64,000 bases of DNA from an uncultured Collinsella sp. (GTDB lineage: Bacteria; Actinomycetota; Coriobacteriia; Coriobacteriales; Coriobacteriaceae): assembly GCA_959020035.1 (NCBI GenBank), contig CAUEQX010000001.1, positions 1-64,000 on the forward strand, in the 5' to 3' direction. Below the pieces are notes generated by a model. The model ran no database searches. It saw nothing but the letters and a program-made list of their open reading frames with translations, and was not told where the DNA came from. Within the stretch, counting starts at the first letter, position 1; every line of letters starts with the position of its first letter. Below, piece after piece: positions 44,489 to 53,890 of the stretch. The position numbers and the translations under genes are program-made.

Positions 44489-46636
44489 ATGGATCTTATC
44501 GCCCAGCTCGCCCGCGAGCTCAACCTTAAGGCCGCCAACATCGAGGCGGCCGTCAAGCTCATCGACGAGGGCAACACCATCCCCTTTATCTCGCGCTACC
44601 GCAAGGAAGCAACGGGCGGCATGGACGACGTCGCCCTGCGCGCACTCGACGAGCGTCTGTCCTACCTGCGCAATCTTGAGCAGCGAAAAGAGGACGTCAT
44701 TCTGCTCATCGACGCCCAGGGCAAACTCACGCCCGAACTCGAGCAGCAGATTCGCGAGGCCACGCAGCTCCAGCGTGTCGAGGACCTCTACAAGCCCTAC
44801 CGCAAAAAGCGCATGACTCGCGCACAGAAGGCCCGCGAGGCAGGCCTGGAGCCGCTCGCCAACATGATCATCATGCAGGCCTCGGCCAAGGGCAGCGCGC
44901 TCGACGCCGCCGCGGCATACGTCAACGAGGAGGCCGGCTTCGACACGCCCGAAAAGGCACTCGCGGGTGCGGCCGACATCGTGGCCGAAACGGTGGCCGA
45001 GGACCCCGAGAACGTCGCCGACCTGCGCGGCTTTACGCAAAACACCGCCGACATCGTCGTCGAGGCCACCGACCCCGCCGAGAAGACCCCCTACGAGCCC
45101 TACTACAACTATGATGAGCCGCTGCGCCGTATACCCAACCACCGCGTGCTGGCTATCGACCGCGGCGAGCGCGAGGGCAAGCTTCGCGTGCGCGTGAACG
45201 TCGACGGCGCTGCCGCCACAGCGCGCCTCGGCAGCCGTTGGCCCCGACGCCAGGGCGCGTTTGCTCCCATCTTCGATGCCGCCATCGCCGACGGTTATAA
45301 GCGCCTCATGGCCCCCTCGCTGGAGCGCGAGGCCCGCGCCAAACTCACCGTTCGCGCCCAGACCGAGGCCATCAACGTCTTTGCCAAGAATCTTGAGGGC
45401 CTGCTCTCGGCACGCCCCGTCCGTGGCGCCCGCGTGCTCGCGCTCGACCCGGGCTACCGCACGGGCTGCAAGGTCGCCGTCATGGACGAGACCGGCAAGC
45501 TGCTCGACCACGGCGTGGTCTACCCCACCAAGCCGCGCCACGACGTCGCCGGCACCAAGCGCGAGCTCGCCCGCCTCGTCAAGAAGGACAGCGTCAACAC
45601 CATCGTCATCGGCAACGGCACCGCCAGCCGCGAGACCGAGGAAGTCGTCTCGGAGTTCATCGCCGAGCAGGCGCCCAGCCTTCGCTACACCATCGTCAAC
45701 GAAGCCGGCGCATCGGTGTACTCCGCCTCCGAGCTCGCCAGCCAGGAGTATCCCGATCTGGATGTCACCGTGCGTGGCGCCATGAGCCTGGGCCGCCGCC
45801 TGCAGGACCCGCTGGCAGAGCTCGTTAAGATTCCGCCCCAGTCCATCGGCGTGGGCCAGTACCAGCACGACCTTGACCAGGCCGAGCTTTCGCGCACCCT
45901 GGGCCACGTGGTGGAAGACGTCGTCAACCGTGTGGGCGTCGACGTCAACACCGCGAGCGCGAGCCTGCTGGGATACGTATCGGGCATCACGCCGAGCGTG
46001 GCCAAGAACATCGTGGCCTACCGCGAGGAAAACGGCGCCTTTACCGATCGCCGCCAGCTTAAGAAGGTCCCCAAGTTGGGGCCCAAGGCATATCTCAACG
46101 CCGCGGGCTTCCTGCGCATCAGCGGCGGCAAGAACCCGCTCGACGCGACAAGTGTCCACCCCGAAAGCTACGAGGTGGCCACATCCGTCTTGGAGCGCGC
46201 AGGCGTTAAAGCCAGCGAGCTCAGCCGCGGCGGCGTGCCCGACATCGAGCGCCGTCTGGGAAGCATCTCGACGCTGGCACGCGACCTGGACTGCGGCACC
46301 CTCACGCTCATCGACATCGTCAGCGAGCTCAAGAAGCCCGGCCGCGACCCGCGCGACGACGCACCCGAGGTGGTCTTTAGCCGCTCAGCGCTTTCCATCG
46401 ATGACCTGGAACCCGGCATGGAGCTCAAGGGCACGGTGCGCAACGTCGTCGACTTTGGCGCCTTCGTCGACGTGGGCGTGCACCAGGACGGCCTCGTACA
46501 CATCTCCAAGCTGGCCAACCGCTTTGTCAAGCACCCGAGCGACGTGGTACGCGTCGGCGACACGGTAAAGGTGTGGGTAGAGAAGGTCGACCGCGACCGC
46601 AAAAAGATCTCCCTGACCATGGTGCAGGGGAAGTAA
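44489..46636 (+). CDS. tex: Tex-family RNA-binding transcription accessory protein
   Basis: 715 residues. Domain order is typical: N-terminal Tex helices (NTIPFISRYRKEATGGMDD), YqgF/RNase H-like core (VLALDPGYRTGCKVAVMD), helix-hairpin-helix (ASASLLGYVSGITPSVAKNIVAYREENG) and a C-terminal S1 domain (GTVRNVVDFGAFVDVGVHQD). Acts on RNA polymerase or RNA. ATG at 44489 with AAGGAG upstream. Confidence 0.96.
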   Translation: MDLIAQLARELNLKAANIEAAVKLIDEGNTIPFISRYRKEATGGMDDVALRALDERLSYLRNLEQRKEDVILLIDAQGKLTPELEQQIREATQLQRVEDLYKPYRKKRMTRAQKAREAGLEPLANMIIMQASAKGSALDAAAAYVNEEAGFDTPEKALAGAADIVAETVAEDPENVADLRGFTQNTADIVVEATDPAEKTPYEPYYNYDEPLRRIPNHRVLAIDRGEREGKLRVRVNVDGAAATARLGSRWPRRQGAFAPIFDAAIADGYKRLMAPSLEREARAKLTVRAQTEAINVFAKNLEGLLSARPVRGARVLALDPGYRTGCKVAVMDETGKLLDHGVVYPTKPRHDVAGTKRELARLVKKDSVNTIVIGNGTASRETEEVVSEFIAEQAPSLRYTIVNEAGASVYSASELASQEYPDLDVTVRGAMSLGRRLQDPLAELVKIPPQSIGVGQYQHDLDQAELSRTLGHVVEDVVNRVGVDVNTASASLLGYVSGITPSVAKNIVAYREENGAFTDRRQLKKVPKLGPKAYLNAAGFLRISGGKNPLDATSVHPESYEVATSVLERAGVKASELSRGGVPDIERRLGSISTLARDLDCGTLTLIDIVSELKKPGRDPRDDAPEVVFSRSALSIDDLEPGMELKGTVRNVVDFGAFVDVGVHQDGLVHISKLANRFVKHPSDVVRVGDTVKVWVEKVDRDRKKISLTMVQGK

Positions 46637-46669
46637 ACCGCCAAAGCAAGGGTCCCCCCGGTAGCGACG

Positions 46670-46836
46670 TGCAAAATCGCGAGTATTCTGCAAATTCCGC
46701 CGTTCCGGATGCCCCTCAGAGGCGAAAAAGCAAAAACAGCCCCCGTTTTAGCGTCGTCAGAGCCAAAACGGGGGCTGTTCCGTGCTTTATCTAGCTGGTA
46801 AAAGCCTTTACCTTGCTGAATACTCTCAATTTTGCA
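46670..46836. repeat. MITE-like inverted-repeat element (D2)
   Basis: 167 bases with 23-base terminal arms (46670-46692 and 46814-46836, 20 of 23 matching; arm begins TGCAAAAT and contains GAGTATTC). Inside is a strong hairpin AACAGCCCCCGTTTT / AAAACGGGGGCTGTT (about 46735-46781) that may serve as a terminator for tex. Confidence 0.8.
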
Positions 46837-46862
46837 CGGCGCAGGCGGGGGTACCTTTGCCC

Positions 46863-47038
46863 ACGGCAGGATATGGAAACCAATCACCAACCTACTGGCA
46901 AGTTCGTGTCGGCAGCCCCGGCCTTTCCTTTGCCTGGCGCGACCCTCGCGAAGCGAGTGAGCGATAGAGGAAAGGAAAGGCCGGGGCGAACAACCCTCGG
47001 AGCAGCCAGTGCTCACGTTACGGCAGGATATGGAAACC
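46863..47038. repeat. 19-base direct repeat flanking a hairpin at the end of the transaldolase gene
   Basis: ACGGCAGGATATGGAAACC occurs at 46863-46881 and again at 47020-47038, where it encodes the last residues of the aldolase. Between them lies a perfect 16-base inverted repeat CCCCGGCCTTTCCTTT (46916-46931) / complement (46971-46986). Confidence 0.8.
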
Positions 47039-47722
47039 GAGTGCCGCGATATCTTTGGCAAAGCCGCGGACGGTGTCGAGCGAGACCTCGTACGGGTCGC
47101 GACCGATGTTCTTGCGCTTGGCCAGGATGCTGTTGGGCACCGTGATGATCTGGCAACCGCAGGCCTCGGCCTGGTAAATGTTGATAAGCTCACGCGTGGA
47201 CGCCCACAGGACCTCGCAGTTGGGCTTAGCGGCGGCCTTCTTGACCGACTCCGTCACAAACGGAATGGGGTCGACGCCGGTGTCGGCGATACGGCCGGCA
47301 AAGAGCGAGATGATGGACGGCGTCTCGGCGTCAACGGCCTCGACCATCTCGTCGACCTGCTCGGGCGTAAAGATAGTGGTGACGTTGACCTTGATGCCAT
47401 CGGCCGAAAGCTTGCGGACCAGCTCGGCGGTGGACTCGCCCTTGGTGGTCACGCACGGAATCTTGACGTAGACGTTGTCGGCCCAGGTAGCGATCTCGCG
47501 GGCCTCGACCTCCATGGTCTCGACGTCATCGGCAAAGACCTCAAACGAGACGGACACATCGGTGATGTGAGCCAGAACCTCCTTGGCAAACGCGCGGTAA
47601 TCCGTCACGCCACCCTTCTTCATAAGGGACGGGTTGGTCGTGAAACCCTGAACGTTGCCGTTCTCGTACATGTCGAGCATGCCCTCGAGGTTTGCACCGT
47701 CAGCGAACACCTTGATTGCCAT
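47018..47722 (-). CDS. transaldolase / fructose-6-phosphate aldolase family protein
   Basis: 234 residues, the short TalC/FSA class. TIM-barrel aldolase with GFTTNPSLM at the N-terminus, Schiff-base Lys in NVYVKIPC, TTIFTPEQ and SLFAGRIADTG. Moves dihydroxyacetone units or cleaves fructose 6-phosphate; which reaction is not decidable. ATG at 47722 with AAAGGAA upstream. The last 19 coding bases are duplicated 157 bases downstream. Confidence 0.92.
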   Translation of the reverse strand: MAIKVFADGANLEGMLDMYENGNVQGFTTNPSLMKKGGVTDYRAFAKEVLAHITDVSVSFEVFADDVETMEVEAREIATWADNVYVKIPCVTTKGESTAELVRKLSADGIKVNVTTIFTPEQVDEMVEAVDAETPSIISLFAGRIADTGVDPIPFVTESVKKAAAKPNCEVLWASTRELINIYQAEACGCQIITVPNSILAKRKNIGRDPYEVSLDTVRGFAKDIAALGFHILP

Positions 47723-47915
47723 CTGCCTGATTCCTTTCGTTTGCACACGGCCAGTAAGCTGCTAAACACTTTACCTATGTTTATCAAGGCGTGACCTGCG
47801 GGTTTTTATCTTCTCGGCGAACGGTATAAACACCTCAGTGTTTGGATTGATAAATCGATTGAGCATGCAAAAGCAAAGAGTCGCAGTTTGAGCAAACGTC
47901 AGAACGCGAGATTCA

Positions 47916-48743
47916 TTAGATGAGGCCGAAATGCTGCATCGCCGTGACGGTGCCGTCGTGCGCGACATCGTCGGTCACGTAGTCGGCGACCGCTTTGACC
48001 TCGGACATGGCGTTGCCCATGGCGACAGCCGTCTCGACGGCAGCGAGCATGCCCAGGTCGTTGCCCGAATCGCCAAAGCCAAAGGTGCGCGCATTTCCCT
48101 CGCGGCCCAGATACGCCAGCGCTCGCGCCACGCCCACGCCCTTGTTGATGCCCTTGGGGCTCAGCTCGCGATTCCGACCACCGGTATTGCACAGCTCAAA
48201 CTCGCGATCGATAAAGCCGTCATCGTTGGCAACGCGAGCCAAACTGGGCACATTGAGGCATACCTTGCCCACGCGCAGACTGCCGTCGACGCGCATTTCC
48301 TCGGCGCTGTGCACCACAGAAGTGCCGATCAGAGACGACTGCTCAACACCCGCGGGTTCCAGGGCAAAAGTAGCCACGTTGGTCTCGAAAAAGGCCTCAA
48401 TCCCTGCCGCGGCCATACGGCGTGCAAGCTCCTCGATAACGTCCTCGCCAAAGCAGTCCTCATGCACCACGCGGCCCTCGACCTCGAGCGTGGCGCCCGC
48501 CATGGCAACGACACCCGCGGGGTCGAGCGCACGCAAGCTGTCCGCGATGAGCCACAGGGGGCGACCCGTGCAGATAAACGCCTTGTGCCCCGCGTCGCGC
48601 AGACGATGAAACGCCTCGACGACCATCTGCGAGGGGCGAACCGCCGAAAAGTCCTTATCGGTCATATCGTCGGGATCGAACGACGTCAGCGTGCCGTCCA
48701 CGTCAAAAAAGAGCACGGCGGAATCGGGGCACGCATCAATCAT
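47916..48743 (-). CDS. HAD-superfamily hydrolase (Cof type)
   Basis: 276 residues. FFDVDGTLTSFD (nucleophile Asp), FICTGRP, and the metal motif GFGDSGNDLGML at the end with a large C2B cap between. These enzymes dephosphorylate sugar phosphates or cofactors. ATG at 48743 with AAAGGAA upstream; divergent from the rRNA methyltransferase gene. Confidence 0.92.
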   Translation of the reverse strand: MIDACPDSAVLFFDVDGTLTSFDPDDMTDKDFSAVRPSQMVVEAFHRLRDAGHKAFICTGRPLWLIADSLRALDPAGVVAMAGATLEVEGRVVHEDCFGEDVIEELARRMAAAGIEAFFETNVATFALEPAGVEQSSLIGTSVVHSAEEMRVDGSLRVGKVCLNVPSLARVANDDGFIDREFELCNTGGRNRELSPKGINKGVGVARALAYLGREGNARTFGFGDSGNDLGMLAAVETAVAMGNAMSEVKAVADYVTDDVAHDGTVTAMQHFGLI

Positions 48744-48818
48744 ATGGGTTCCTTTCGAGGATAAGGGCAAACGAAGCATCCATCATATAATGAAGCGACG
48801 CAACCAGAGAGGTCACCC

Positions 48819-51386
48819 ATGGAATTTTACGCAAGCTGCCCCGAGGGCTTTGAGTCCGCACTCGCCGATGAGCTTAAACGCCTCGGACTTTCGCATGTTC
48901 GCCGGCTGAAGGGCCGCGCTACATTTGAGGGCGAGCTCGAGCAAGGCTACCGAGCATGCCTGTGGTCGCGCCTGGCGAGCCGCGTGTTCGTGGTGCTCGG
49001 GCGCTTTGAGGCGCAGAATGCCGATGAACTGTACGATAGCGTTTACGACATCGCCTGGGAGAGCATCGTCCGCCCCGGCGCCACCATCGCCATCACAGCC
49101 CGCGGCGTGACCGAGCAGCTGCGCAACACGCGCTTCTCGGCCCTGCGCGCCAAAGACGCGCTGTGCGACCGTCTGGCCGAGACCACGGGCCGTCGCGCCG
49201 ACGTCGATGCTGCCGACCCCGACGTTCACCTGCTGCTTTCGCTGCGCCAGCGCCGCGCGAGCATCAGCCTGGACCTTTCAGGCGACCCGCTGTTCAAACG
49301 CCTGCCGCCCACAGCGACCCGCGCCGGCGAGGGCGCGCACGTGCTGCGCCCCGACTACGCCGCCCTGGTGCTGGCGCAGGTCGGCTGGACCGCACTGTGC
49401 GAGCGCGAGCTGACGGCCGATGATTACGAAAACGAAGCGCTGCCTACGCTGATCGACGCCTCGTGCGCCGGCGGCGGTCTGCTGCTGGAGGCCGTGAACA
49501 TTCTGACCGACCGCGCCCCGGGCGCCGCACGCGAGCGCTGGGGCTTTGAGGGCTGGCAGCTGCACGACGCCGCCCTGTGGGAGCAGCTGCTTGCCGAGGC
49601 GCGCGAGCGCGAGACCGCGGCGCGTGAGCGCCAGGCGCGCATCGTCGCCGTGGACATTGACCCCGCCGCCCGCAAGACTGCCGAGCGCATGGTCAAGTGC
49701 GCCGGCTACAAGCGTTTTGTCGACTTTTGCGCTGCCAAGCCAGCCACCGTGCTGGACCACGCGGGCGCCGTCGCCGGTGCCGCCGTGGTCGCGGACACCA
49801 CCGAGACCCCGCTTTCGCTCATGCACGACGCCATGACGCTGGTCGGTGAGCTGCGCCGCGCGCCCGAGCTTTCCGCGGCGCCGGTCGCCGCGCTCACCCG
49901 CGATGGATTGCTGGCCCGCGCGCTCCACGCCGAGCCCGAGCGCTCGATCGCCGTCATGCCCAATAACGAGGAGGCAACTATTGAGGTTTGGCCCTCGCTC
50001 GACCACGCCGCCGCGGCGTTTGAGGCTTCGACCAGTGCGGATGCCGAGGCCGAGGTTGCGGATGCCAACGAAGTCAACGACAACGCCGTCAACACCCCCA
50101 TGCCCGAACCTGCCGCCATGCTCGACCTGGGCGACGGCAAGCCGCTGCCCGTGCTCATCCCCGAGTCCGAGCAGTTCGCCAACCGCCTGCGTAAGAATGC
50201 CCGTCTGCGTCGCAAGTGGGCCAAGCGCGAGGGCGTGAGCTGCTACCGCGTCTACGATGCCGACCTACCCGACTACTCCGCCGCCATCGATCTGTACGAG
50301 GGCTGCCCGCAGACGCCGGGCCGCTGGCTCGTCATCGCCGAGTACGCCGCGCCTAAGACCATCGATCCCGCGCTAGCCCAGGCCCGCATGCTCGACATCT
50401 TGGCCATCGCGCCGCGCATCCTGGATGTTCCGGCCGAGCATGTGCACGCCAAGGCCCGCATGCGCTCGCGTGGCGGCTCGCAGTACGGCAAGCAGGGCGC
50501 CGGTAAGGGCGCATCAGGCGAGCGCGCCAACATCGCTCGCCGTCGCCTGCCGCTCATCGAAGAGGGCGGACTCACCTTTGCCGTCAACTTTGACGATTAT
50601 CTGGATGTGGGCATCTTCCTGGATCACCGCGTCACCCGCAACCTGGTGCGCGAGCACGCCAAGCAGGCGCGTCGCTTCCTCAACCTGTTTGCCTATACCG
50701 GCACCGCCACCTGCTACGCGGCGGACGGCGGCGTCGAGGAGACCGTGACGGTCGACCTCTCCAACACCTACCTGGACTGGGCCGAGCGCAACATGCGCCA
50801 AAACGGCTTTGTGGGACCGCAGCATCATTTTGTGCGCGACGACGTGCTCGCCTGGATTCGCGACCAACGCCAGACGCGCAACCGCTGGGACCTGATCTTT
50901 GTCGACCCGCCCACGTTCTCGAACTCGTCCAAGATGGGCCGCCGTACCTGGGATGTCCAACGCGACCATGTTGAGCTTTTGGCCGGCGTATCGCGCCTGC
51001 TCGCACAGGGTGGACATGCCATCTTTAGCTGCAACCTGCGTGGCTTCCGTCCCGAGACGCGCAAGCTCGCACGCGCGAGCGTGGTGCTGGAGGACATTAC
51101 GGCACAGACCATCCCCGAGGACTTCGCGCGCAACCAGAAGGTGCACCACTGCTATATCGTGCGCCGCCTGCCCATCGAGGATGCCATGGCCGAGGTCGGC
51201 TTTAGCGCCGAGGAGATTGCAGAGCGAACCGAGGAACTGCGCAATCCCGAGGCCCGCAAGCCCCGTGCGGCAGTACCCGCGCACGCGCAGGCCGGCAACG
51301 GCAAGTCGAACTTTGCCGGCAAACCCTCTCCTGCCGGCAAGCTCAAAAAGAAGAAGTTCTACGCCAGCAAGCCCAAGGGCAAATAA
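48819..51386 (+). CDS. RlmL/RlmK-like bifunctional 23S rRNA methyltransferase, N-terminal half degenerate
   Basis: 855 residues. Order: THUMP domain (first 160 residues), an N-terminal methyltransferase fold, a 60-residue Ala/Asp-rich linker (about 400-440), and a C-terminal RlmK-type methyltransferase with NLFAYTGTATCYAADGG and FVDPPTFSNSSK intact. In the N-terminal half the SAM loop is altered (IDASCAGGGLLLEAV in place of DPMCGSGTLLIEA) and the catalytic NPPYG is missing; the aligned stretch reads AVVADTTETPLSL. So the m2G activity is probably lost while m7G activity remains. The C-terminal tail is Lys-rich. Confidence 0.88.
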   Translation: MEFYASCPEGFESALADELKRLGLSHVRRLKGRATFEGELEQGYRACLWSRLASRVFVVLGRFEAQNADELYDSVYDIAWESIVRPGATIAITARGVTEQLRNTRFSALRAKDALCDRLAETTGRRADVDAADPDVHLLLSLRQRRASISLDLSGDPLFKRLPPTATRAGEGAHVLRPDYAALVLAQVGWTALCERELTADDYENEALPTLIDASCAGGGLLLEAVNILTDRAPGAARERWGFEGWQLHDAALWEQLLAEARERETAARERQARIVAVDIDPAARKTAERMVKCAGYKRFVDFCAAKPATVLDHAGAVAGAAVVADTTETPLSLMHDAMTLVGELRRAPELSAAPVAALTRDGLLARALHAEPERSIAVMPNNEEATIEVWPSLDHAAAAFEASTSADAEAEVADANEVNDNAVNTPMPEPAAMLDLGDGKPLPVLIPESEQFANRLRKNARLRRKWAKREGVSCYRVYDADLPDYSAAIDLYEGCPQTPGRWLVIAEYAAPKTIDPALAQARMLDILAIAPRILDVPAEHVHAKARMRSRGGSQYGKQGAGKGASGERANIARRRLPLIEEGGLTFAVNFDDYLDVGIFLDHRVTRNLVREHAKQARRFLNLFAYTGTATCYAADGGVEETVTVDLSNTYLDWAERNMRQNGFVGPQHHFVRDDVLAWIRDQRQTRNRWDLIFVDPPTFSNSSKMGRRTWDVQRDHVELLAGVSRLLAQGGHAIFSCNLRGFRPETRKLARASVVLEDITAQTIPEDFARNQKVHHCYIVRRLPIEDAMAEVGFSAEEIAERTEELRNPEARKPRAAVPAHAQAGNGKSNFAGKPSPAGKLKKKKFYASKPKGK

Positions 51387-51389
51387 AAA

Positions 51390-51456
51390 AGTTGCGGTGG
51401 AATACGGACTGTTTTGCCTGGAATTAGGCAAGTTTAGACCGTATTTCACCGCAACT
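51390..51456. terminator. large branched hairpin between convergent genes
   Basis: Outer arms AGTTGCGGTGGAATACGG (51390-51407) pair with CCGTATTTCACCGCAACT (51439-51456); inner GCCT / AGGC hairpin. An A-run precedes it, giving a T-run on the minus strand, so it probably ends the kdpE-like transcript and may serve both genes. Confidence 0.75.
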
Positions 51457-51480
51457 CATATTGAGATGGTGGTTGGCGAC

Positions 51481-52194
51481 CTAGCCTTGGGTGACCAGTC
51501 GGTAACCGATGCCCACGTGCGTTTGGATATAGCGCGGATGCGCGGGGTCGGACTCGATCTTCTTGCGCAGCGTGCCCATAAAGACACGCAGGCTCGCCAG
51601 GTCGCTCTTAGTTGCCGTGCCCCAAATCTCGTGCAGGATAAACTGATGCGTCAGCACCTTGTCGGCGTTATGCGCCAGCAGGCATAGCAGTTTGTACTCG
51701 ATCGGCGTCAGATGCAGCTCCTCGCCATCCATCGTGGCGATGCCGGCATCAAAATCGATATGCAGCTCACCGGTATCGAACGAGCCCTCGGAGGCAACGC
51801 CGCCCGTTTGCGCATACGAAAGGCGCCTGAGTGTCGTACGAATGCGCGCGAGCAGCTCCTCGACCGAAAACGGCTTGGTCAGGTAGTCGTCGGCTCCGGC
51901 ATCGAGCGCGCGGATCTTGTCCGCGTCCTCGCTGCGCGCCGAAACCACGATGATCGGCATGCCCGACCATGCGCGCACCGACTCCACCACCTTGACGCCG
52001 TCCATATCGGGCAGGCCCAGATCGAGTAGCACGATGCTCGGCGCCTGCGACGAGGCAGCGGCAATAGCGGCATGGGCGGTCTCCACGGCCATATGGCGCA
52101 AGCCGTGCGCCTCGAGCGCGGCAACGATAAGGTTGCGAACGGCGGGGTCGTCCTCAACGACCAAGATGAGCGGTTTTACGGCAGAGTTCGGCAC
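51481..52194 (-). CDS. KdpE-like OmpR-family response regulator
   Basis: 237 residues. Receiver domain with phospho-acceptor Asp58 (LLDLGLPDMDG) and Lys107 (LTKPF), then an OmpR/PhoB winged helix (LTPIEYKLLCLLAHNADKVLTH). GTG at 52194 is used: AAGGAG 7 bases upstream and just after the kinase stop (4-base gap). Regulates, by context, potassium uptake; kup is in the same direction upstream. Confidence 0.92.
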   Translation of the reverse strand: MPNSAVKPLILVVEDDPAVRNLIVAALEAHGLRHMAVETAHAAIAAASSQAPSIVLLDLGLPDMDGVKVVESVRAWSGMPIIVVSARSEDADKIRALDAGADDYLTKPFSVEELLARIRTTLRRLSYAQTGGVASEGSFDTGELHIDFDAGIATMDGEELHLTPIEYKLLCLLAHNADKVLTHQFILHEIWGTATKSDLASLRVFMGTLRKKIESDPAHPRYIQTHVGIGYRLVTQG

Positions 52195-52198
52195 AGCG

Positions 52199-53824
52199 TT
52201 ACTCCTTATCAAACGAAACGTCGGCGACGGGAAGCTCAATCGTAAAGACCGAGCCGTGCGGGTCCGCCGCGGCAACCTCTATGCTACCGCCATGCGCCAA
52301 TGCAATGGAGCGGCAGAGCGAAAGTCCCAGGCCCACGCTACGGTGGCTGTCGGCCAAACCGTGGTTGGCGGTGTAGAACGACTCAAAGATTCGCTCGCGG
52401 TCCTCGGGCGCAATGCCCGGGCCGTCATCGGCCACCGAGCACGCCACGCGTCCATCGTCGACGCCAATCGAAATCACGATATGCGAGCCTGCGGGCGTAT
52501 AGGTGATGGCATTGTTCACCAGATTGACCACCAGCTGCACCATCAGGCGCGCATCGACGTTAACGAGCGCCGGCTCGTCGCACGGCACCACCTTAAGGTC
52601 GTGCTCGCGCACGGCCGGACTTACGTGGCGCAGCGCCTCCTCGACGATATCGTCCATAAGCTCGAGCGTAGTCGACAGATGCATGCCGCCACCCTCGAGT
52701 TTGGTGATGGCGAGCAGATTCTCGACGGTGGCGTTGAGCCACAGCGCATCCGAGCGAATGGATAGAAGCAGGCCGCGGCGCGTCTGGGCATCGAGCACCG
52801 CGGTGCCGGTCGAGCCCTGATCGAGCAGCACGTCGGCATTTCCCGAAATACTGGTAAGCGGCGTGCGCAGATCGTGCGAGATGGAGCGCAGCAGGTTGGC
52901 GCGCAGCTGTTCGTTTTTGGCGAGCACCGCCGCTTCTTCGCGGGCCTCCATGGCGCGGGCGCGATCGAGCGCCAGCTCGCCTTCGCTCACGATGGCATCG
53001 GCAAGTGTCCGTTCCTCATGTGTCAGCACGTCGGGCTCGGCAACGATAGCCAGCACGCCCACCACCGAGGCGGGGTCGCCCGAGCGCACGAAGCCGTCGC
53101 CTGTGCGAACCGTCAGGTAGATGCCATAAAACGCCGATCCGCCATAGGTGGCATCGAGCGGCGTACCCACATAGGCGGACGCCGAGAGCCGCGGCGGCAT
53201 CTGCGGCGCCAGTTCGTGCACCGGTGCGGCATCGCCCACGGCCGTGTAAGTCGCGCGCGGCAGCAGGTCATCGCCCTCGGCGTCGGCGCTGTACCACACG
53301 ACCGGACAGCCCGAAAGACGCGCCAGCTGCGTGGCCATGGCGTGAACGATCTGCTGCTCGTCGGCGCACCGCTGCAGCATGCGGTTGGTCTCGAGCACCA
53401 TATGCGTGCGGCGGTCGCTAGCGGCAGCCTGTGCCAAGGCGCGGCGCAGGGCCAACGCAATCGAGCTCGACACAAGCGAGACCACGAACATGATGAAGAA
53501 CATGCCGGGATAGCCGCGGTCGATAAGCGACAGCGAGTAGCGCGGGTCGACAAACAAGAAGTTGTAGAGCGCCACGGCGGCAGCCGAGCTCAGCAAGCAA
53601 TACAGGCGACTCCAGGTAAAGAATGCGCACAGCTGAACGGCGAACACATAGACGATCATGATGCTCGGCGCGAGACCCGGATGGTCGAGCAGCGCGCCCA
53701 CAATCGTCGCCGCGACCAGCAGCCCCACCGATACGCAGGCGTCATACAGAGGAGTGCGGCGCGTCAGCGTTGTGCGCCGCCACCAAAAGCTATCGGCAAT
53801 ATCGCCGTCCGTACGGACGTCCAT
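52199..53824 (-). CDS. KdpD-like sensor histidine kinase lacking the N-terminal KdpD/USP region
   Basis: 541 residues. Four membrane helices (about 33-127, DUF4118), a GAF-like domain (about 145-290), HisKA with SISHDLRTPLTSI (His317) and HATPase_c with NLVNNAITYTPAG and VADDGPGIAP. Full KdpD is about 890 residues; the N-terminal KdpD and universal-stress-like part that binds c-di-AMP in some species is absent. No kdpFABC genes are in the window; Kup is the nearby potassium transporter. Confidence 0.92.
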   Translation of the reverse strand: MDVRTDGDIADSFWWRRTTLTRRTPLYDACVSVGLLVAATIVGALLDHPGLAPSIMIVYVFAVQLCAFFTWSRLYCLLSSAAAVALYNFLFVDPRYSLSLIDRGYPGMFFIMFVVSLVSSSIALALRRALAQAAASDRRTHMVLETNRMLQRCADEQQIVHAMATQLARLSGCPVVWYSADAEGDDLLPRATYTAVGDAAPVHELAPQMPPRLSASAYVGTPLDATYGGSAFYGIYLTVRTGDGFVRSGDPASVVGVLAIVAEPDVLTHEERTLADAIVSEGELALDRARAMEAREEAAVLAKNEQLRANLLRSISHDLRTPLTSISGNADVLLDQGSTGTAVLDAQTRRGLLLSIRSDALWLNATVENLLAITKLEGGGMHLSTTLELMDDIVEEALRHVSPAVREHDLKVVPCDEPALVNVDARLMVQLVVNLVNNAITYTPAGSHIVISIGVDDGRVACSVADDGPGIAPEDRERIFESFYTANHGLADSHRSVGLGLSLCRSIALAHGGSIEVAAADPHGSVFTIELPVADVSFDKE

Positions 53825-53852
53825 CAGTGCCCCGCCCCTCTCTCAAAAACAA

Positions 53853-53890
53853 AAACCACCACAAAGGGACAGGCACCTTTGTGGTGGTTT
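53853..53890. repeat. hairpin related to family B (B6)
   Basis: AAACCACCACAAAGG / CCTTTGTGGTGGTTT, perfect 15-base arms around GACAGGCA, followed by a third copy of the arm (CCCTTGTGGTGGTT to 53904). Shares CACAAAGGGACAG with family B. Lies between the kinase and the small membrane protein. Confidence 0.75.

Noticed and set aside
44471..46159. 562-codon minus-strand frame opposite tex
   Set aside because: Antisense of an unmistakable Tex protein; composition is that of a mirror frame.
52199..53824. Truncated pseudogene of kdpD
   Set aside because: The N-terminal KdpD region is missing, but the frame is intact with its own start, all kinase boxes are present and no kdpD remnant lies upstream; it reads as a functional short kinase.
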